Below, piece after piece: positions 1 through 8,800 of a DNA stretch of 22,869 nucleotides. Position 1 is the first letter of the stretch; the number at the start of each line of letters is the position of its first letter. Source of the DNA: a virus. The notes under the pieces were generated by a model. That model was given only the letters and a program-made list of their open reading frames with translations, did no database searches and was not told the origin of the DNA. The DNA is taken from the IMG/VR virus record IMGVR_UViG_3300049482_000047, positions 1-22,869 of that record. One strand, 5' to 3'. Both the position numbers and the translations under genes were made by a program.

Positions 1-1071
1 TCCGTCGCGTCAGGCGGCTTCGAGGGGTTCTCCGGTGCCGGACAGCAGGGCCGATCCGGTGGTGGCGGGGGCGGCGCATCTGCAGCTGGCGCTGCGACAA
101 CAGGCGGGACCGGAGTCACGTCATCCATCACGGGAACAGCCGTCCAGTACGGCAGGGGTGGCAACGGTGGCAACGGCGACGGGGCCAGTGGAACAGCGCA
201 AGCCGGTGCCACTCCCGGCTCAGGCGGTTACGGAGGCAACAACTTCTCCTCGGGCAATGGAGGCGCCGGTGCTGCGGGCATCGTCATCGTCGCCGTGCAG
301 AAGTCACCGCCCGTGACCATCGTCGGAGGCGTTGCAGCCACAGGAGGTACCGAGAGCACGATCGTCGGTGACGGGGTGAACGGCATCCTCGGGCAGTCGT
401 ACAAGGTGCACAAGTTCACCGCGAGCGGCAGCCTTGTCGTCACGACAGGCGGAGCCTGCGAGGTCCTCGTCGTCGCTGGCGGCGGCGGAGGCGGCAACGG
501 CTGGGTGTCGCAGGGCGGCGGCGGAGGCGGCGGTGCGGGGTCGATGGTCGAGCAGACCATCACCATCCCTGCCGGAACGCACGCCATCGTCGTCGGCGCT
601 GGCGGCGGCGGAGGCGCTGGGGCCTCTGGCACGGATGGCCTCGCCTCCACGCTTGGAGCCCTGCTCGCGGGCATCGGCGGCGGCGGCGGCGGCGGGGAGA
701 ACACGCAGCTGAACGGCCGACCTGGTGGCTCGGGTGGTGGAGGCGCTGGGGGGAACTACGGCAACGGCACGGGTGGCGCGGCGCAGTTCGCCGGGTACGC
801 GGGTGGAGCGGGCAGCGGCAACGCTGGGGGCGGAGGTGGCGCTGGGGGCGTCGGACCGACGTTGAATGGCAGCGGTGGCCCCGGCAAGGCTTCGCTCATC
901 ACGGGAACCTCCGTCACGTACTGCGCCGGCGGGACAGCGGGCAACGGCAACCCATCATCGGCTGCACCACCGAATCTTGGTCGCGGCGGTCAGGGCGGTG
1001 GCGGGAACAGCGCGTCCGAGCCGGGCGGCGCGGGCGGCTCCGGCATCGTGATTGTGAGGTACAAGGTGTGA
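1..1071 (+). CDS. Glycine-rich tail fibre/adhesin, 3' part (5' end outside window)
   Basis: The frame is open from base 1 and runs 356 codons to the TGA at 1069-1071, so the start lies to the left. The protein is dominated by long Gly runs broken by Ala, Ser, Asn and Thr. Two tandem units are visible: one ends near 270-300 with AGIVIVAVQK, and the second starts with HKFTASGSLVV near 408 and ends with GGSGIVIVRYKV at the C-terminus. The closing GIVIVRY motif after a Gly-rich stretch is common in phage tail fibre and adhesin proteins, where Gly-rich strands pack as a sandwich (family knowledge). A receptor-binding or fibre-tip role is inferred from this and from the neighbouring glycosidase and lysis genes. 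The internal ATG at 295 is not taken as the start because coding continues upstream. The stop overlaps the next GTG start (GTGA). Confidence 0.8.
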   Translation, partial: SVASGGFEGFSGAGQQGRSGGGGGGASAAGAATTGGTGVTSSITGTAVQYGRGGNGGNGDGASGTAQAGATPGSGGYGGNNFSSGNGGAGAAGIVIVAVQKSPPVTIVGGVAATGGTESTIVGDGVNGILGQSYKVHKFTASGSLVVTTGGACEVLVVAGGGGGGNGWVSQGGGGGGGAGSMVEQTITIPAGTHAIVVGAGGGGGAGASGTDGLASTLGALLAGIGGGGGGGENTQLNGRPGGSGGGGAGGNYGNGTGGAAQFAGYAGGAGSGNAGGGGGAGGVGPTLNGSGGPGKASLITGTSVTYCAGGTAGNGNPSSAAPPNLGRGGQGGGGNSASEPGGAGGSGIVIVRYKV

Positions 1072-1946
1072 TCGGCCTTCACTTCCGCGAGCAGGAGTTC
1101 GACGCGATCCCTGCCGAGGTCACTCATGTCCGCATCTGGGATGCGGGCGCACACTGGTCAGCGATCCACACCGCACCCGACACGTATGACTGGGCTCGGT
1201 TGGACGACATCGTAAACAAGTGCGGCAGCCGGCACATCACCTACGTCATCTGCGCCTGTCCGAAGTGGCTGGCGAAGTACCCGAGCAACCCGCACTACGC
1301 ACCATGGCTCGGGCCCGGAAGCAACAGCATGCCCAGCAATCAGGACACCGCGAACGCCTTCTTCTGGAACCTGGCCACCCGGTACACGGGCCGGATCGAC
1401 GCCTACGAGATATGGAACGAGCCGCAGCTCCCCGACTTCCTCTACCCGTGGAACGAGACGGAGCGTAACGCCCTCGCCCAGCTGACGAAGCGTGCCTACT
1501 CGACGATCAAGTCGTGCGACCCGAAGGCGATGGTGCTCGCCGCGTCCGTGCTGCCCCGTGACTCAAGCGGCGGCATGGAGAAGGGCAAGAAGTACTGGAA
1601 GGCGCTGAAGGCGAAGGGATGGAACGTCGACGCATTCACCTGCCACATCTACCCCGAGGTCGACAAGGGCTACAAGCGGTGGCGGTCGATGCTCGACAAC
1701 GTGGTCTCCACGCTCGAGATGATGGACCCGCCGACGGAGAAGCTCTGGATCACCGAGACGGCCTACGGGCTGCTCGGCCACGACATCCCCGACGACAAGG
1801 CCCGTGAGCTCGTCGAGGACACCTACGGCGGGGACGGCGGCCGGTTCACCTACTGGTACGCCTGGGCCCGTGAGGACCTGGGTGGGATGCTTGTCGGACC
1901 CGGGTCCGCCGGATGGGATGCGATCAAGGAGCACCACGATGCATGA
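1068..1946 (+). CDS. Clan GH-A glycoside hydrolase (GH39/GH5-like)
   Basis: A 292-residue protein with the signature of a retaining TIM-barrel glycosidase: YEIWNEP with Glu118 as likely acid/base, and LWITETAYG with Glu230 as likely nucleophile. Substrate-binding type residues are spread between them, including HIYPE near 193-197. The start is the GTG at 1068, which overlaps the preceding stop (GTGA) and has GAGG at 1056-1059. It sits between a Gly-rich fibre gene and the endolysin gene. It therefore probably degrades a host surface or cell-wall polysaccharide, either as part of the tail or during lysis. No signal peptide or TM segment is seen. The length is close to a bare catalytic domain, with no added binding module. 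The exact GH family and substrate cannot be settled from the sequence alone; the catalytic pair makes the clan call fairly secure. Confidence 0.8.
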   Translation: MIGLHFREQEFDAIPAEVTHVRIWDAGAHWSAIHTAPDTYDWARLDDIVNKCGSRHITYVICACPKWLAKYPSNPHYAPWLGPGSNSMPSNQDTANAFFWNLATRYTGRIDAYEIWNEPQLPDFLYPWNETERNALAQLTKRAYSTIKSCDPKAMVLAASVLPRDSSGGMEKGKKYWKALKAKGWNVDAFTCHIYPEVDKGYKRWRSMLDNVVSTLEMMDPPTEKLWITETAYGLLGHDIPDDKARELVEDTYGGDGGRFTYWYAWAREDLGGMLVGPGSAGWDAIKEHHDA

Positions 1947-2664
1947 GCCCTGGAACATCGGACCGCAGGACTCCTACGACCCGGCCGGCCCGCACCCCGA
2001 GCTGTACAGTGGGTACCTGACCCGTGACGTGGACGGCGCGATCGCCTGGATGGAGGGTGAGCACAGCGACCCCTCCCAGTCGTGGTCGAACCTGTGCCAG
2101 TCGGCGTGCCGCCAGTCCTACGGCGTGGGGGCGTGGGCGGACTCGGCGAAGAACGCATGGCGCCAGATCCCCTCGGGGAAGCGGGTCGACGGCGGGTCGC
2201 CGTTCGACGCACCCCGTGGCGCCCTGATCTACTTCGACTCCGGCACCTACGGGCATGTCGCCCTGTGCAAGGGGAAGACCACCGACGACAAGGCGTGGTC
2301 GAACGACTATGTCTCCGACGGCGACATCGACTCCGCCCCGCGCGACTTCCCCCGCTGGGGGCTGCACTACGTGGGCTGGTCGATGTGGACCCCGTACGGG
2401 TCGATGCGACTGGAGCAGCTGTGGGACGGCGTCGCGCCCTCGATCGAGGGATGCTTCAACGCGATGAACCACGGCTACGCGAATCCGCAGGCATACCGAT
2501 TGGCATGCCGACTGCATGACCTCGGCTTCTTCTCCGGGGTTCCCGTCGAAGGGGCGCAGAAGTACCCGGCGAAGGCTGTCGCCCAGCTGCAGGCGTCGGC
2601 CGACGTGAAGACGAATCCCTCCGGGGCGTACTCCCCCGAGCTGCACGACTGGCTGTTCGGATGA
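1939..2664 (+). CDS. Endolysin, CHAP/NlpC-P60-like peptidase with C-terminal binding region
   Basis: A 241-residue protein. The N-terminal two thirds has the layout of a cysteine-histidine peptidase: SNLCQSACRQSYG with Cys53, then PRGALIYFD near 92-100, GHVAL with His106, and SNDY near 121-124 as a candidate third catalytic position. This arrangement is common in actinophage lysins that cut peptidoglycan peptide bonds. Residues from about 155 to the end look like a helical peptidoglycan-binding segment. The ATG at 1939 is chosen because AAGGAG (1926-1931) lies 7 nt upstream and the ATG overlaps the stop of the glycosidase gene by 8 bases; the more upstream ATG at 1804 would run through the glycosidase gene. 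There is no signal peptide, so export would rely on the holin-like protein encoded immediately downstream with an ATGA overlap. Confidence 0.8.
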   Translation: MHEPWNIGPQDSYDPAGPHPELYSGYLTRDVDGAIAWMEGEHSDPSQSWSNLCQSACRQSYGVGAWADSAKNAWRQIPSGKRVDGGSPFDAPRGALIYFDSGTYGHVALCKGKTTDDKAWSNDYVSDGDIDSAPRDFPRWGLHYVGWSMWTPYGSMRLEQLWDGVAPSIEGCFNAMNHGYANPQAYRLACRLHDLGFFSGVPVEGAQKYPAKAVAQLQASADVKTNPSGAYSPELHDWLFG

Positions 2665-2855
2665 CCAGGCTCCTGCTCATCACGGCGGCCGCCGCATTCG
2701 CGGCCTCCGCAGGGGTGTCCCGCTTCAATCCGCACAACGACTTCCTGACGTGGTCTTTGGCTATCATCGGTGCAGTGCTTATCGGCGCGGCCATCGCGTC
2801 GATAGATCACTCCAGGGGAGGAGAGACAGATGAATCAGACACTCCTGATCGTTGA
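2661..2855 (+). CDS. Holin-like small membrane protein (two TM segments)
   Basis: A 64-residue protein with two hydrophobic segments, about residues 3-19 (LLLITAAAAFAASAG) and 29-47 (LTWSLAIIGAVLIGAAIAS), joined by a short polar turn and followed by a charged tail rich in Asp, Glu and Ser. Size, topology and position directly after the endolysin (ATGA overlap at 2661-2664) fit a class II-type holin that permeabilises the cytoplasmic membrane and releases the lysin. No sequence family was recognised; the call rests on architecture and context. The 3' end overlaps a second small membrane peptide gene that starts at 2830. Confidence 0.7.
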   Translation: MTRLLLITAAAAFAASAGVSRFNPHNDFLTWSLAIIGAVLIGAAIASIDHSRGGETDESDTPDR

Positions 2856-2910
2856 CACGATCCTGCTGATCGTCATCACGGCCGCGGTGCTGTTCGGACT
2901 GCGGCGATGA
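2830..2910 (+). CDS. 26-residue single-TM peptide, possible second lysis protein
   Basis: A 27-codon reading frame encoding MNQTLLIVDTILLIVITAAV followed by LFGLRR: almost entirely one hydrophobic helix with two C-terminal arginines. It has a strong Shine-Dalgarno sequence (GGGGAGGA, about 2815-2822) at proper spacing. It overlaps the end of the holin-like gene by 26 bases, and its stop overlaps the next ATG as ATGA (2907-2910). Good SD, coupled junctions on both sides and a clean TM helix argue that it is translated. It could be an antiholin, a second holin component or an unrelated membrane peptide. It is too short to assign by homology. Confidence 0.6.
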   Translation: MNQTLLIVDTILLIVITAAVLFGLRR

Positions 2911-4106
2911 TCCTCGGAGCCGAGGAAGGGCGACGGCCCGAGTACGGTGCGCAGGTTCCCTCTGCGCCCGTCCCGGGCCTGATGTCCGCTCCCACATACT
3001 CGACGGCTCCGCTCGGGTCGCCGCCGAAGCCGGTCTCCCCCATCCCCAGCTATTTCACGTCCATCCCGTCGATCACGCAGGAGGTGCCGGAGCCGACCCT
3101 GCCCGCCCCGTCGCTGGTGCCCCACGGTGCTGCCTCGACGCAGGCGCCGGAGAAGCCGAGCAATCCGAAGAAGCCCGCTCGGACGGGACCGCGGAGCAGT
3201 GGGGAGCTCGCGGACTACTCGTACACGCGGTCGGCCTCGGAGCTGGCTCGGGTGCGCAAGGAGCGGCCGCAGGCAGGTGCCGAGGTCTCCGTCGAGAACA
3301 CCGCCACCCCGCTGACATGGGAGGCGTACGACAAGCTGTCACCCGAGCAGCGGGCGGCCGTCGATGTCAACGGCCTCCTCGTGCAGGCGCGTGAGGTCGA
3401 CCTGGCAACCGACCCCAAGTTCTTCGACTCCACGGACAGGAAGCAGTACGCGATCGACGTCGAGTCGATCTTCGGCAAGGGCGGCGGCTCGGACACGATG
3501 GGCTTCCAGACGGTGGCGCTGCTGAAGCGGCTCGACTTCCAGGCGATCGGCCAGGACCTCGACGAGTTCCTGTCGCTGGAGCGTGCCGTCTCCACGAAGG
3601 ACCTGAAGAACTTCACGTTCAGCGACAAGGACATGAAGGCCCTCAACGCCTACTCCCCGGAGCAGAGCACCGCCCCCACGCAGTACGCGAGCGTGCGCAC
3701 CGATGAGAACATGAAGGCGATCGACACGGCCCTGATCCAGTCGGCGCTCAACACGTACAAGACCAATCTCTCGGAGAAGAAGCCGAACGGGTGGAGCTTC
3801 CAGTCGTCACTGGGGATCCCCCTGGCCGCACCGATGATGATCCCGGACGGGTACTTCCAGATGCTGGATGAGAAGTCCCCCCAGTTCCAGCTCGACAAGG
3901 CTCTCGACGACGCCTACGCATGGCTGCAGGCGCACCCGGACGAGACGGGTCTCGCCGCGATCTTCCAGGACTTCACGGATCGGAACTGGGAGCCGGAGAA
4001 CCAGCAGAGGCTCTGGGACTACGTGAACGACCGGTCCCTGCGGGAGACCCGGACCCTCGATGACGGGGCCGCCAAGAACATCCGCGCCGCCCTCGGATGG
4101 AAGTGA
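2907..4106 (+). CDS. Probable virion structural or internal protein, Pro-rich N-terminus
   Basis: A 399-residue protein that I do not recognise as a named family. Residues 1 to about 100 are rich in Pro, Ser and Ala and look disordered. A basic Lys/Pro/Arg patch (PKKPARTGPR) follows near 88-97. The rest is mixed helical and soluble, with no TM segment and no catalytic motif seen. The start at 2907 overlaps the stop of the 26-residue peptide (ATGA), so translation is probably coupled; there is no strong SD. It lies between the lysis genes and the connector/nozzle genes, next to a helical protein. In T7-like phages this class of position holds internal or ejected proteins, so that is the inferred role. 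A tail-accessory role is equally possible. Confidence 0.6.
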   Translation: MILGAEEGRRPEYGAQVPSAPVPGLMSAPTYSTAPLGSPPKPVSPIPSYFTSIPSITQEVPEPTLPAPSLVPHGAASTQAPEKPSNPKKPARTGPRSSGELADYSYTRSASELARVRKERPQAGAEVSVENTATPLTWEAYDKLSPEQRAAVDVNGLLVQAREVDLATDPKFFDSTDRKQYAIDVESIFGKGGGSDTMGFQTVALLKRLDFQAIGQDLDEFLSLERAVSTKDLKNFTFSDKDMKALNAYSPEQSTAPTQYASVRTDENMKAIDTALIQSALNTYKTNLSEKKPNGWSFQSSLGIPLAAPMMIPDGYFQMLDEKSPQFQLDKALDDAYAWLQAHPDETGLAAIFQDFTDRNWEPENQQRLWDYVNDRSLRETRTLDDGAAKNIRAALGWK

Positions 4107-4115
4107 GGTAGCACC

Positions 4116-5093
4116 ATGGCTCTCCCCCTCGTCGACAGGCCCGTTCCTCCGCTGGGGGTGCGACCGCCGGCCAACGCGCCGACGGCGCCGGATCCCGCGA
4201 AGACCGCTGAGGAGATCCAGAAGGAGGCGGAGAAGCGGGCCAACGCCAAGCAGAAGAAGGCCAACCTCAAGACCGCGAACCGGTACAGCGCATCCGCCGC
4301 CGACCTGCAGTACCAGATCCGGGGCCTGCGGGATGCCATCCAGAACGAGTTCGGCCGCAACCGCCGTCAGAACATGCAGGACATCAACCTCATGCTGGGC
4401 CAGCAGCTGGGCCAGCTGAGGGAGGCGGCGGGGCTGCGCGGGGCGGAGTTCCTGAACGCGGCATCCGACGCCGACAAGGCGACCGGCGACGTGCAGGAGG
4501 CGGGGATCCGCAACGTGGTGCGGGAGCGTGCCGACTCGATGACCGCCATCCTCGAGCAGGGCGCGGGCGAGACGGACGCCGTCCGTGCCATGCTCGCCAA
4601 CGCCCGCAACTGGCACTCCAACGCGAGCGACGCCAACCGCGCCTACTACGACACGATGCAGTCGATCAACCAGGGCATCACCGACCTGAACATCGACACC
4701 AAGGCAGCGATGTCCAACGCCTTCATGACGGCGGAGGGGCAGCGGGAGTCCCTGTGGCAGGACTTCTACACCCGACGCTCCGAGTCCATGACCGCCCTCG
4801 GCAACACGTACGGGCAGCAGGCCGACTACCTCGCGCAGGCCGATGAGCTGGGTCTGAAGGGCACCGGCAAGCGGAGGACCACAGCGAGGAAGGGCATGAA
4901 GCGCTCGTTCGCGCTGGCCTCCAACGAGCTCGGCAAGTCCTACGTGCAGAAGCCGCTGCCCGACTGGATCGACGAGTGGGACGGCACCGAGCGGATCGAC
5001 CGGCGGCAGGAGAGCACCAACCTTGCCGCGTCGCCCACGTTCGAGGGCGTGCAGAAGGCACAGGGCGCGACACTGAGGAAGTGGACAGTATGA
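4116..5093 (+). CDS. Helical probable internal virion protein
   Basis: A 325-residue, Ala/Gln/Asp-rich, strongly helical protein. After a Pro-rich N-terminus (residues 1-30) comes a charged Lys/Glu coiled-coil-like stretch near 31-55, then long amphipathic helices with many Gln, Asn and Ala to about residue 245. A basic segment (KGTGKRRTTARKGMKRS) follows near 250-267. No TM helix and no enzyme motif are seen. The ATG at 4116 is preceded by GAGGT at about 4106-4110. Length, helicity and position just upstream of the connector- and nozzle-like genes resemble internal/ejection proteins of podoviruses such as T7 gp14, but no direct family match is recognised. The stop overlaps the next ATG (ATGA at 5090-5093). 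Confidence 0.6.
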   Translation: MALPLVDRPVPPLGVRPPANAPTAPDPAKTAEEIQKEAEKRANAKQKKANLKTANRYSASAADLQYQIRGLRDAIQNEFGRNRRQNMQDINLMLGQQLGQLREAAGLRGAEFLNAASDADKATGDVQEAGIRNVVRERADSMTAILEQGAGETDAVRAMLANARNWHSNASDANRAYYDTMQSINQGITDLNIDTKAAMSNAFMTAEGQRESLWQDFYTRRSESMTALGNTYGQQADYLAQADELGLKGTGKRRTTARKGMKRSFALASNELGKSYVQKPLPDWIDEWDGTERIDRRQESTNLAASPTFEGVQKAQGATLRKWTV

Positions 5094-5860
5094 GCGCGAT
5101 GAGCACCGAGCTCCAGATGACACTGGACGATGCGGTGGCGGAGGTGCTCGGCACCCTTACCGGGCTCGACATCACGTACGAGCCGGAGTACGACCGGTAC
5201 CGCGCCATCACCCGGCAGCTGAACCGGGCCCTGCGGCACAACGCCCTCGACCAGGACTGGTCCTACTACAGCACCGTCGAGGACGTCGGTGTCATCGTCG
5301 GCGGCGAGCAGGAGTTCGCCATCGACCCGCAGAACCGGGTTCGCATTCTCGATGACGACTCCGTCCGACTCGTCGATGACACGGGCAAGCCTGTGCGCTG
5401 GGCGTACGTCCTGCCGCGCGACAGCCTGCACAAGTACGCCAGCCGCACGGGGCTGTGGTGCGCGATCGTCCGCAAGACAGTCATGTTCTCCCGTCCGCTG
5501 TTCACGTCCGAGGCGGGCCTGCATGTGGAGGTCCCGGTGATGAGGGAGCCCACCATCTTCCGGCTGCCGCCGGCCGACGAGGAGGTCGACGATGGCATCC
5601 GTCAGCAGCTGGTCGACTTCGACTATCCCGACCTGGTGATCGCCCGTGCCGCGTACCTGTACGCGCAGGCGGACCCGGTGATGCAGCCAAGGGCGCAGAC
5701 GCTGGAGCAGAGCTACAAGAACCTCATGTACCAGCTGATCGAGCGGGACACCGACCACACCGACTCCGCGTACCTGAACGAGATCATCGTCCCGGTGCAG
5801 TCGAGCGTGCGCAGCGAGTTCTCCCGCGTGCACCTGCATCCGCATGCCTGGGAGGGCTGA
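5090..5860 (+). CDS. Tail tubular A-like head-tail adaptor
   Basis: A 256-residue protein. Its N-terminal part reads as helical adaptor: DRYRAITRQLNRALRHNAL followed by DQDWSYYS, the pattern of a helix with Leu-Asn-x-Ala repeats followed by a Trp that is typical of podovirus adaptor proteins such as T7 gp11. A beta-rich middle region (residues about 65-155) is followed by a C-terminal helical bundle with ARAAYLYAQADP and SYKNLMYQLIERD. The ATG at 5090 is chosen because it overlaps the upstream stop (ATGA) and has a GAGGAAG sequence upstream; the frame stays open further left, inside the previous gene. It is followed directly by the nozzle-like gene (TGATG overlap at 5858-5862), the standard tubular A then tubular B order. 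The role as a ring joining portal to nozzle is inferred from order and pattern. Confidence 0.65.
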   Translation: MSAMSTELQMTLDDAVAEVLGTLTGLDITYEPEYDRYRAITRQLNRALRHNALDQDWSYYSTVEDVGVIVGGEQEFAIDPQNRVRILDDDSVRLVDDTGKPVRWAYVLPRDSLHKYASRTGLWCAIVRKTVMFSRPLFTSEAGLHVEVPVMREPTIFRLPPADEEVDDGIRQQLVDFDYPDLVIARAAYLYAQADPVMQPRAQTLEQSYKNLMYQLIERDTDHTDSAYLNEIIVPVQSSVRSEFSRVHLHPHAWEG

Positions 5861-8800
5861 TGCCCCCGAGCAAGGCGGTCATCCCGGCGCCGATCGACAG
5901 GCCGCTGTCCCGTGCTTATCTACGGGGATTCACGGGGTGGTCCACAGCTTATCCACCGGGGCAGTCGGAGCCGACGAGCCTGCGGATCATGGAGAACGCG
6001 ATGGTCGACCGCAACGGGGCGCTCGCCGTCCGGCCAGGACTGCGGTACCTGTCGTACGAGGACTCCCCCGACATGGACCCGACGGACGACGCCTACCCCG
6101 GCCTCGCCTACTCCCTTCCCCTGGTCGGCGGGCAGGAGCCGTTCTACACCCTGAAGGGGGAGAAGGCGCTGCTGTTCGGGGTGCGTGAGATCGACGGCAC
6201 CGTCGGCTTCCGCGCGATCCTCATGACGGACCCGTTCCGTGTCGTGTTCGGGCTGGAGGATCCCGCGATCGGGTTCACCATTCCGCAGGGCACCGCGAAC
6301 ATGAACTTCTCCGAGGCCACCACCCATGTGGAGTACCTGCAGATCAACAACCGGATCATCGCCATGTCCGACGCAGGCGAGGACATCCGGGTGTTCTTCG
6401 TGGGCATGGAGAAGGTCGCCAAGCGCATGTCGAACGTGTCGGTGCCGGACTGGACGGACGCCGACAAGCTCACCGCGATCCAGCCGGACGCCGCCTGGGT
6501 CGCCACGCAGACCGTCACCGTCCGGACGAACGAGCTGCTGAACCCGTCGTTCGAGATCGGCACTTACCTGTGGACCCCGTCGGACACGACACGGCTGAGC
6601 CCCGGGACTCCCGCAGATCCCGTGAGCGGGACGCATGTGCTGCACGTCGAGTCGCGCCCGGCCCGCACCAACATGATCACCAGGCCGCTGCACGACCTCG
6701 CCACGCTGCCGGAGAACTCCATCATCAACGGCTGGTACCCGCTCGAGCAGTTCGGCCATGAGACCCGTGTCATCACCGACCACGGCTACCTGCGCATCTA
6801 CGACATGCATGTGGCGGAGGGCCCGTTCCTGGCGTACAGCGCGAAGGCCCACGAGAACGTGGTGCCCGGCCAGAAGTACCGCCTCGCGTTCGACTACACC
6901 ATCGGGCAGGACATCACCCCGCAGGCCCGGTTCACGTTCCACAGCGTGAACGGCGCGAAGATCGGCGACGATGTCGTGTTCGAGCTGCCCGAGGAGAACG
7001 GGCGCTGGGTCAGCGACGCCGTGCCGGCACCGTCCGGGACCGTCACCATCCGCGCGTGGGTCGGCGGCACCGGCCACGGCCCGGTCGTCACCTACGTCCG
7101 CATCAAGGACGTGGTGCTGTGCCAGGACGGGGAGCCCACCACCCTGCTCACCGGGGCCAGCGGCACCGACTGCCACTGGACGGGAGCCGTGAACCAGTCG
7201 GCGTCGGTGTACCACCCGGTGCAGACGGTGAAGGTCACCTCCGCCCGGGTCCCCGTACCGAAGCGGGCACTGTCCGGGTCGGCGTCGGTGCGCACGATGG
7301 GGCAGACGTTCACGATCGGCATGACGACCTTCAACAAGTACGGCAACGTCGTCGACATCCCCACCGCGGGGGCGTCCCCGGCGGCAGGGGCCTGGTTCCG
7401 GGCGCATGCAGGCTCCCCGATGGTCGGCGCGGGAGCCGTGTCCGCCGAGCTGTCGATCGAGATCCCCGGCGTCGGGTACGGCCAGTACATCGAGGTCGAT
7501 GCCGCCATGCTGGAGTCGAACACGTCGCTGCTCGGCACGTACTTCGACGGCTCGACGGCCGGCACCCCGATCACGGCGAACAACTGGATGGACCGGTTCT
7601 CCCCGCATGCCTCTCCGAGCAGGCAGCGCATCATGCCGGGCACGTCGATGCCGTCACCGGAGACGCCGACCGCGAACACTCTGATCGCCACCGGTGGTGC
7701 GGCCGCGAACGAGTTCAAGCTCGGCATGTTCTACACGTTCGAGAACGAGATCGGGGAGTCCGCCCCGTCCCGGGTGCTGGAGATCCGGATGTCTCGCGCG
7801 TGGTCGAACTGGCGCTGGGAGACGGCGAACGCCGCTGGCGAGCCCAGCGGGACTGCCACGGACGTGGCCGAGCTGTGCGCGGACCAGCTGGTGGTGCGCC
7901 TCCCGCAGGCCGTGTACGAGCAGGCCCTGTCCGAAGGAGCCGTGAAGTGGCACCTGTACGTGCTGGCCTGGTCGGACCAGGATCCCGTCCCCGTCGAGGG
8001 CGACAGGTTCACCACGACGTTCATGTACGACACGGAGCTGTCTGACACGCTGCCCTACTTCGAGGGCGGCATGGTGAAGCTGACCCCGAACCGGCGGATC
8101 GGCACCGTGTCGTTGCCGCTGCCGTCACTGTCGAACCGGGTCAACTACTCGACCCCGCCGAAGTCGCGCTCCGGCATGGTAGCCAGTGATCGGATGGTCC
8201 TGGTCGGTGACCCGACGGAGCTGGCCACCATCAAGTGGACGTCCAACGCCTTCGGCGAGTACACGAACTTCTCGGCGGCCGCCGGTGGCGGGGAGAAGAC
8301 CCTGACATCAGGGAACCTGAACCTTCCGGTGGCGGTCGTGCTGTGGCAGAACCCGCAGTCCGTCGACACCCTCACCATCCTGTGCCAGGGGGAGGACGGG
8401 TACTCCTCGGCGTACTACATGCAGCCGGCCACGGTGCAGGCGGCCAGCGGCGTGACCGCGATCATGGGGTTCGAGGAGACCACGAACACCCCCGGCACGC
8501 TGTCGCCGTACGCGGTCGAGGTGATGAACAACGGGATGTACCGCCCGACGATGATGGGCCTGCTGAAGTCGACGGCGCAGAACTACAACATCAACCACAA
8601 GATGTTCAGCGACAAGATCGCGAACATGTGGCGCGGGCTGCAGGCTCGGCAGTGGATGATGTCGGCCCAGCTCGACAACCGGTTCTACCTGCTGGTGAAC
8701 AATCCCAGAGGTGCAGCGCTCGAGGAGGGCTGCAAGGGGAACGAGATCTGGGTGCTGGACATCGGCGCGGAGAACGGCAACTGGTCCCGCCTGCTGATCC

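Noticed and set aside
3807-5123. 438-codon minus-strand frame
   Set aside because: Lies antisense to two well-supported plus-strand genes with good SDs; composition (Arg, Val, Gly, Leu, His-rich) is that of an antisense shadow in GC-rich DNA.
5455-5859. Longer N-terminus for the nozzle-like protein
   Set aside because: The extension runs through the adaptor gene and has shadow-like composition; the ATG at 5860 with TGATG overlap is the natural start.
5920-7608. 562-codon minus-strand frame
   Set aside because: Antisense to the nozzle-like gene; low-complexity His/Arg/Gly composition and no SD or domain.
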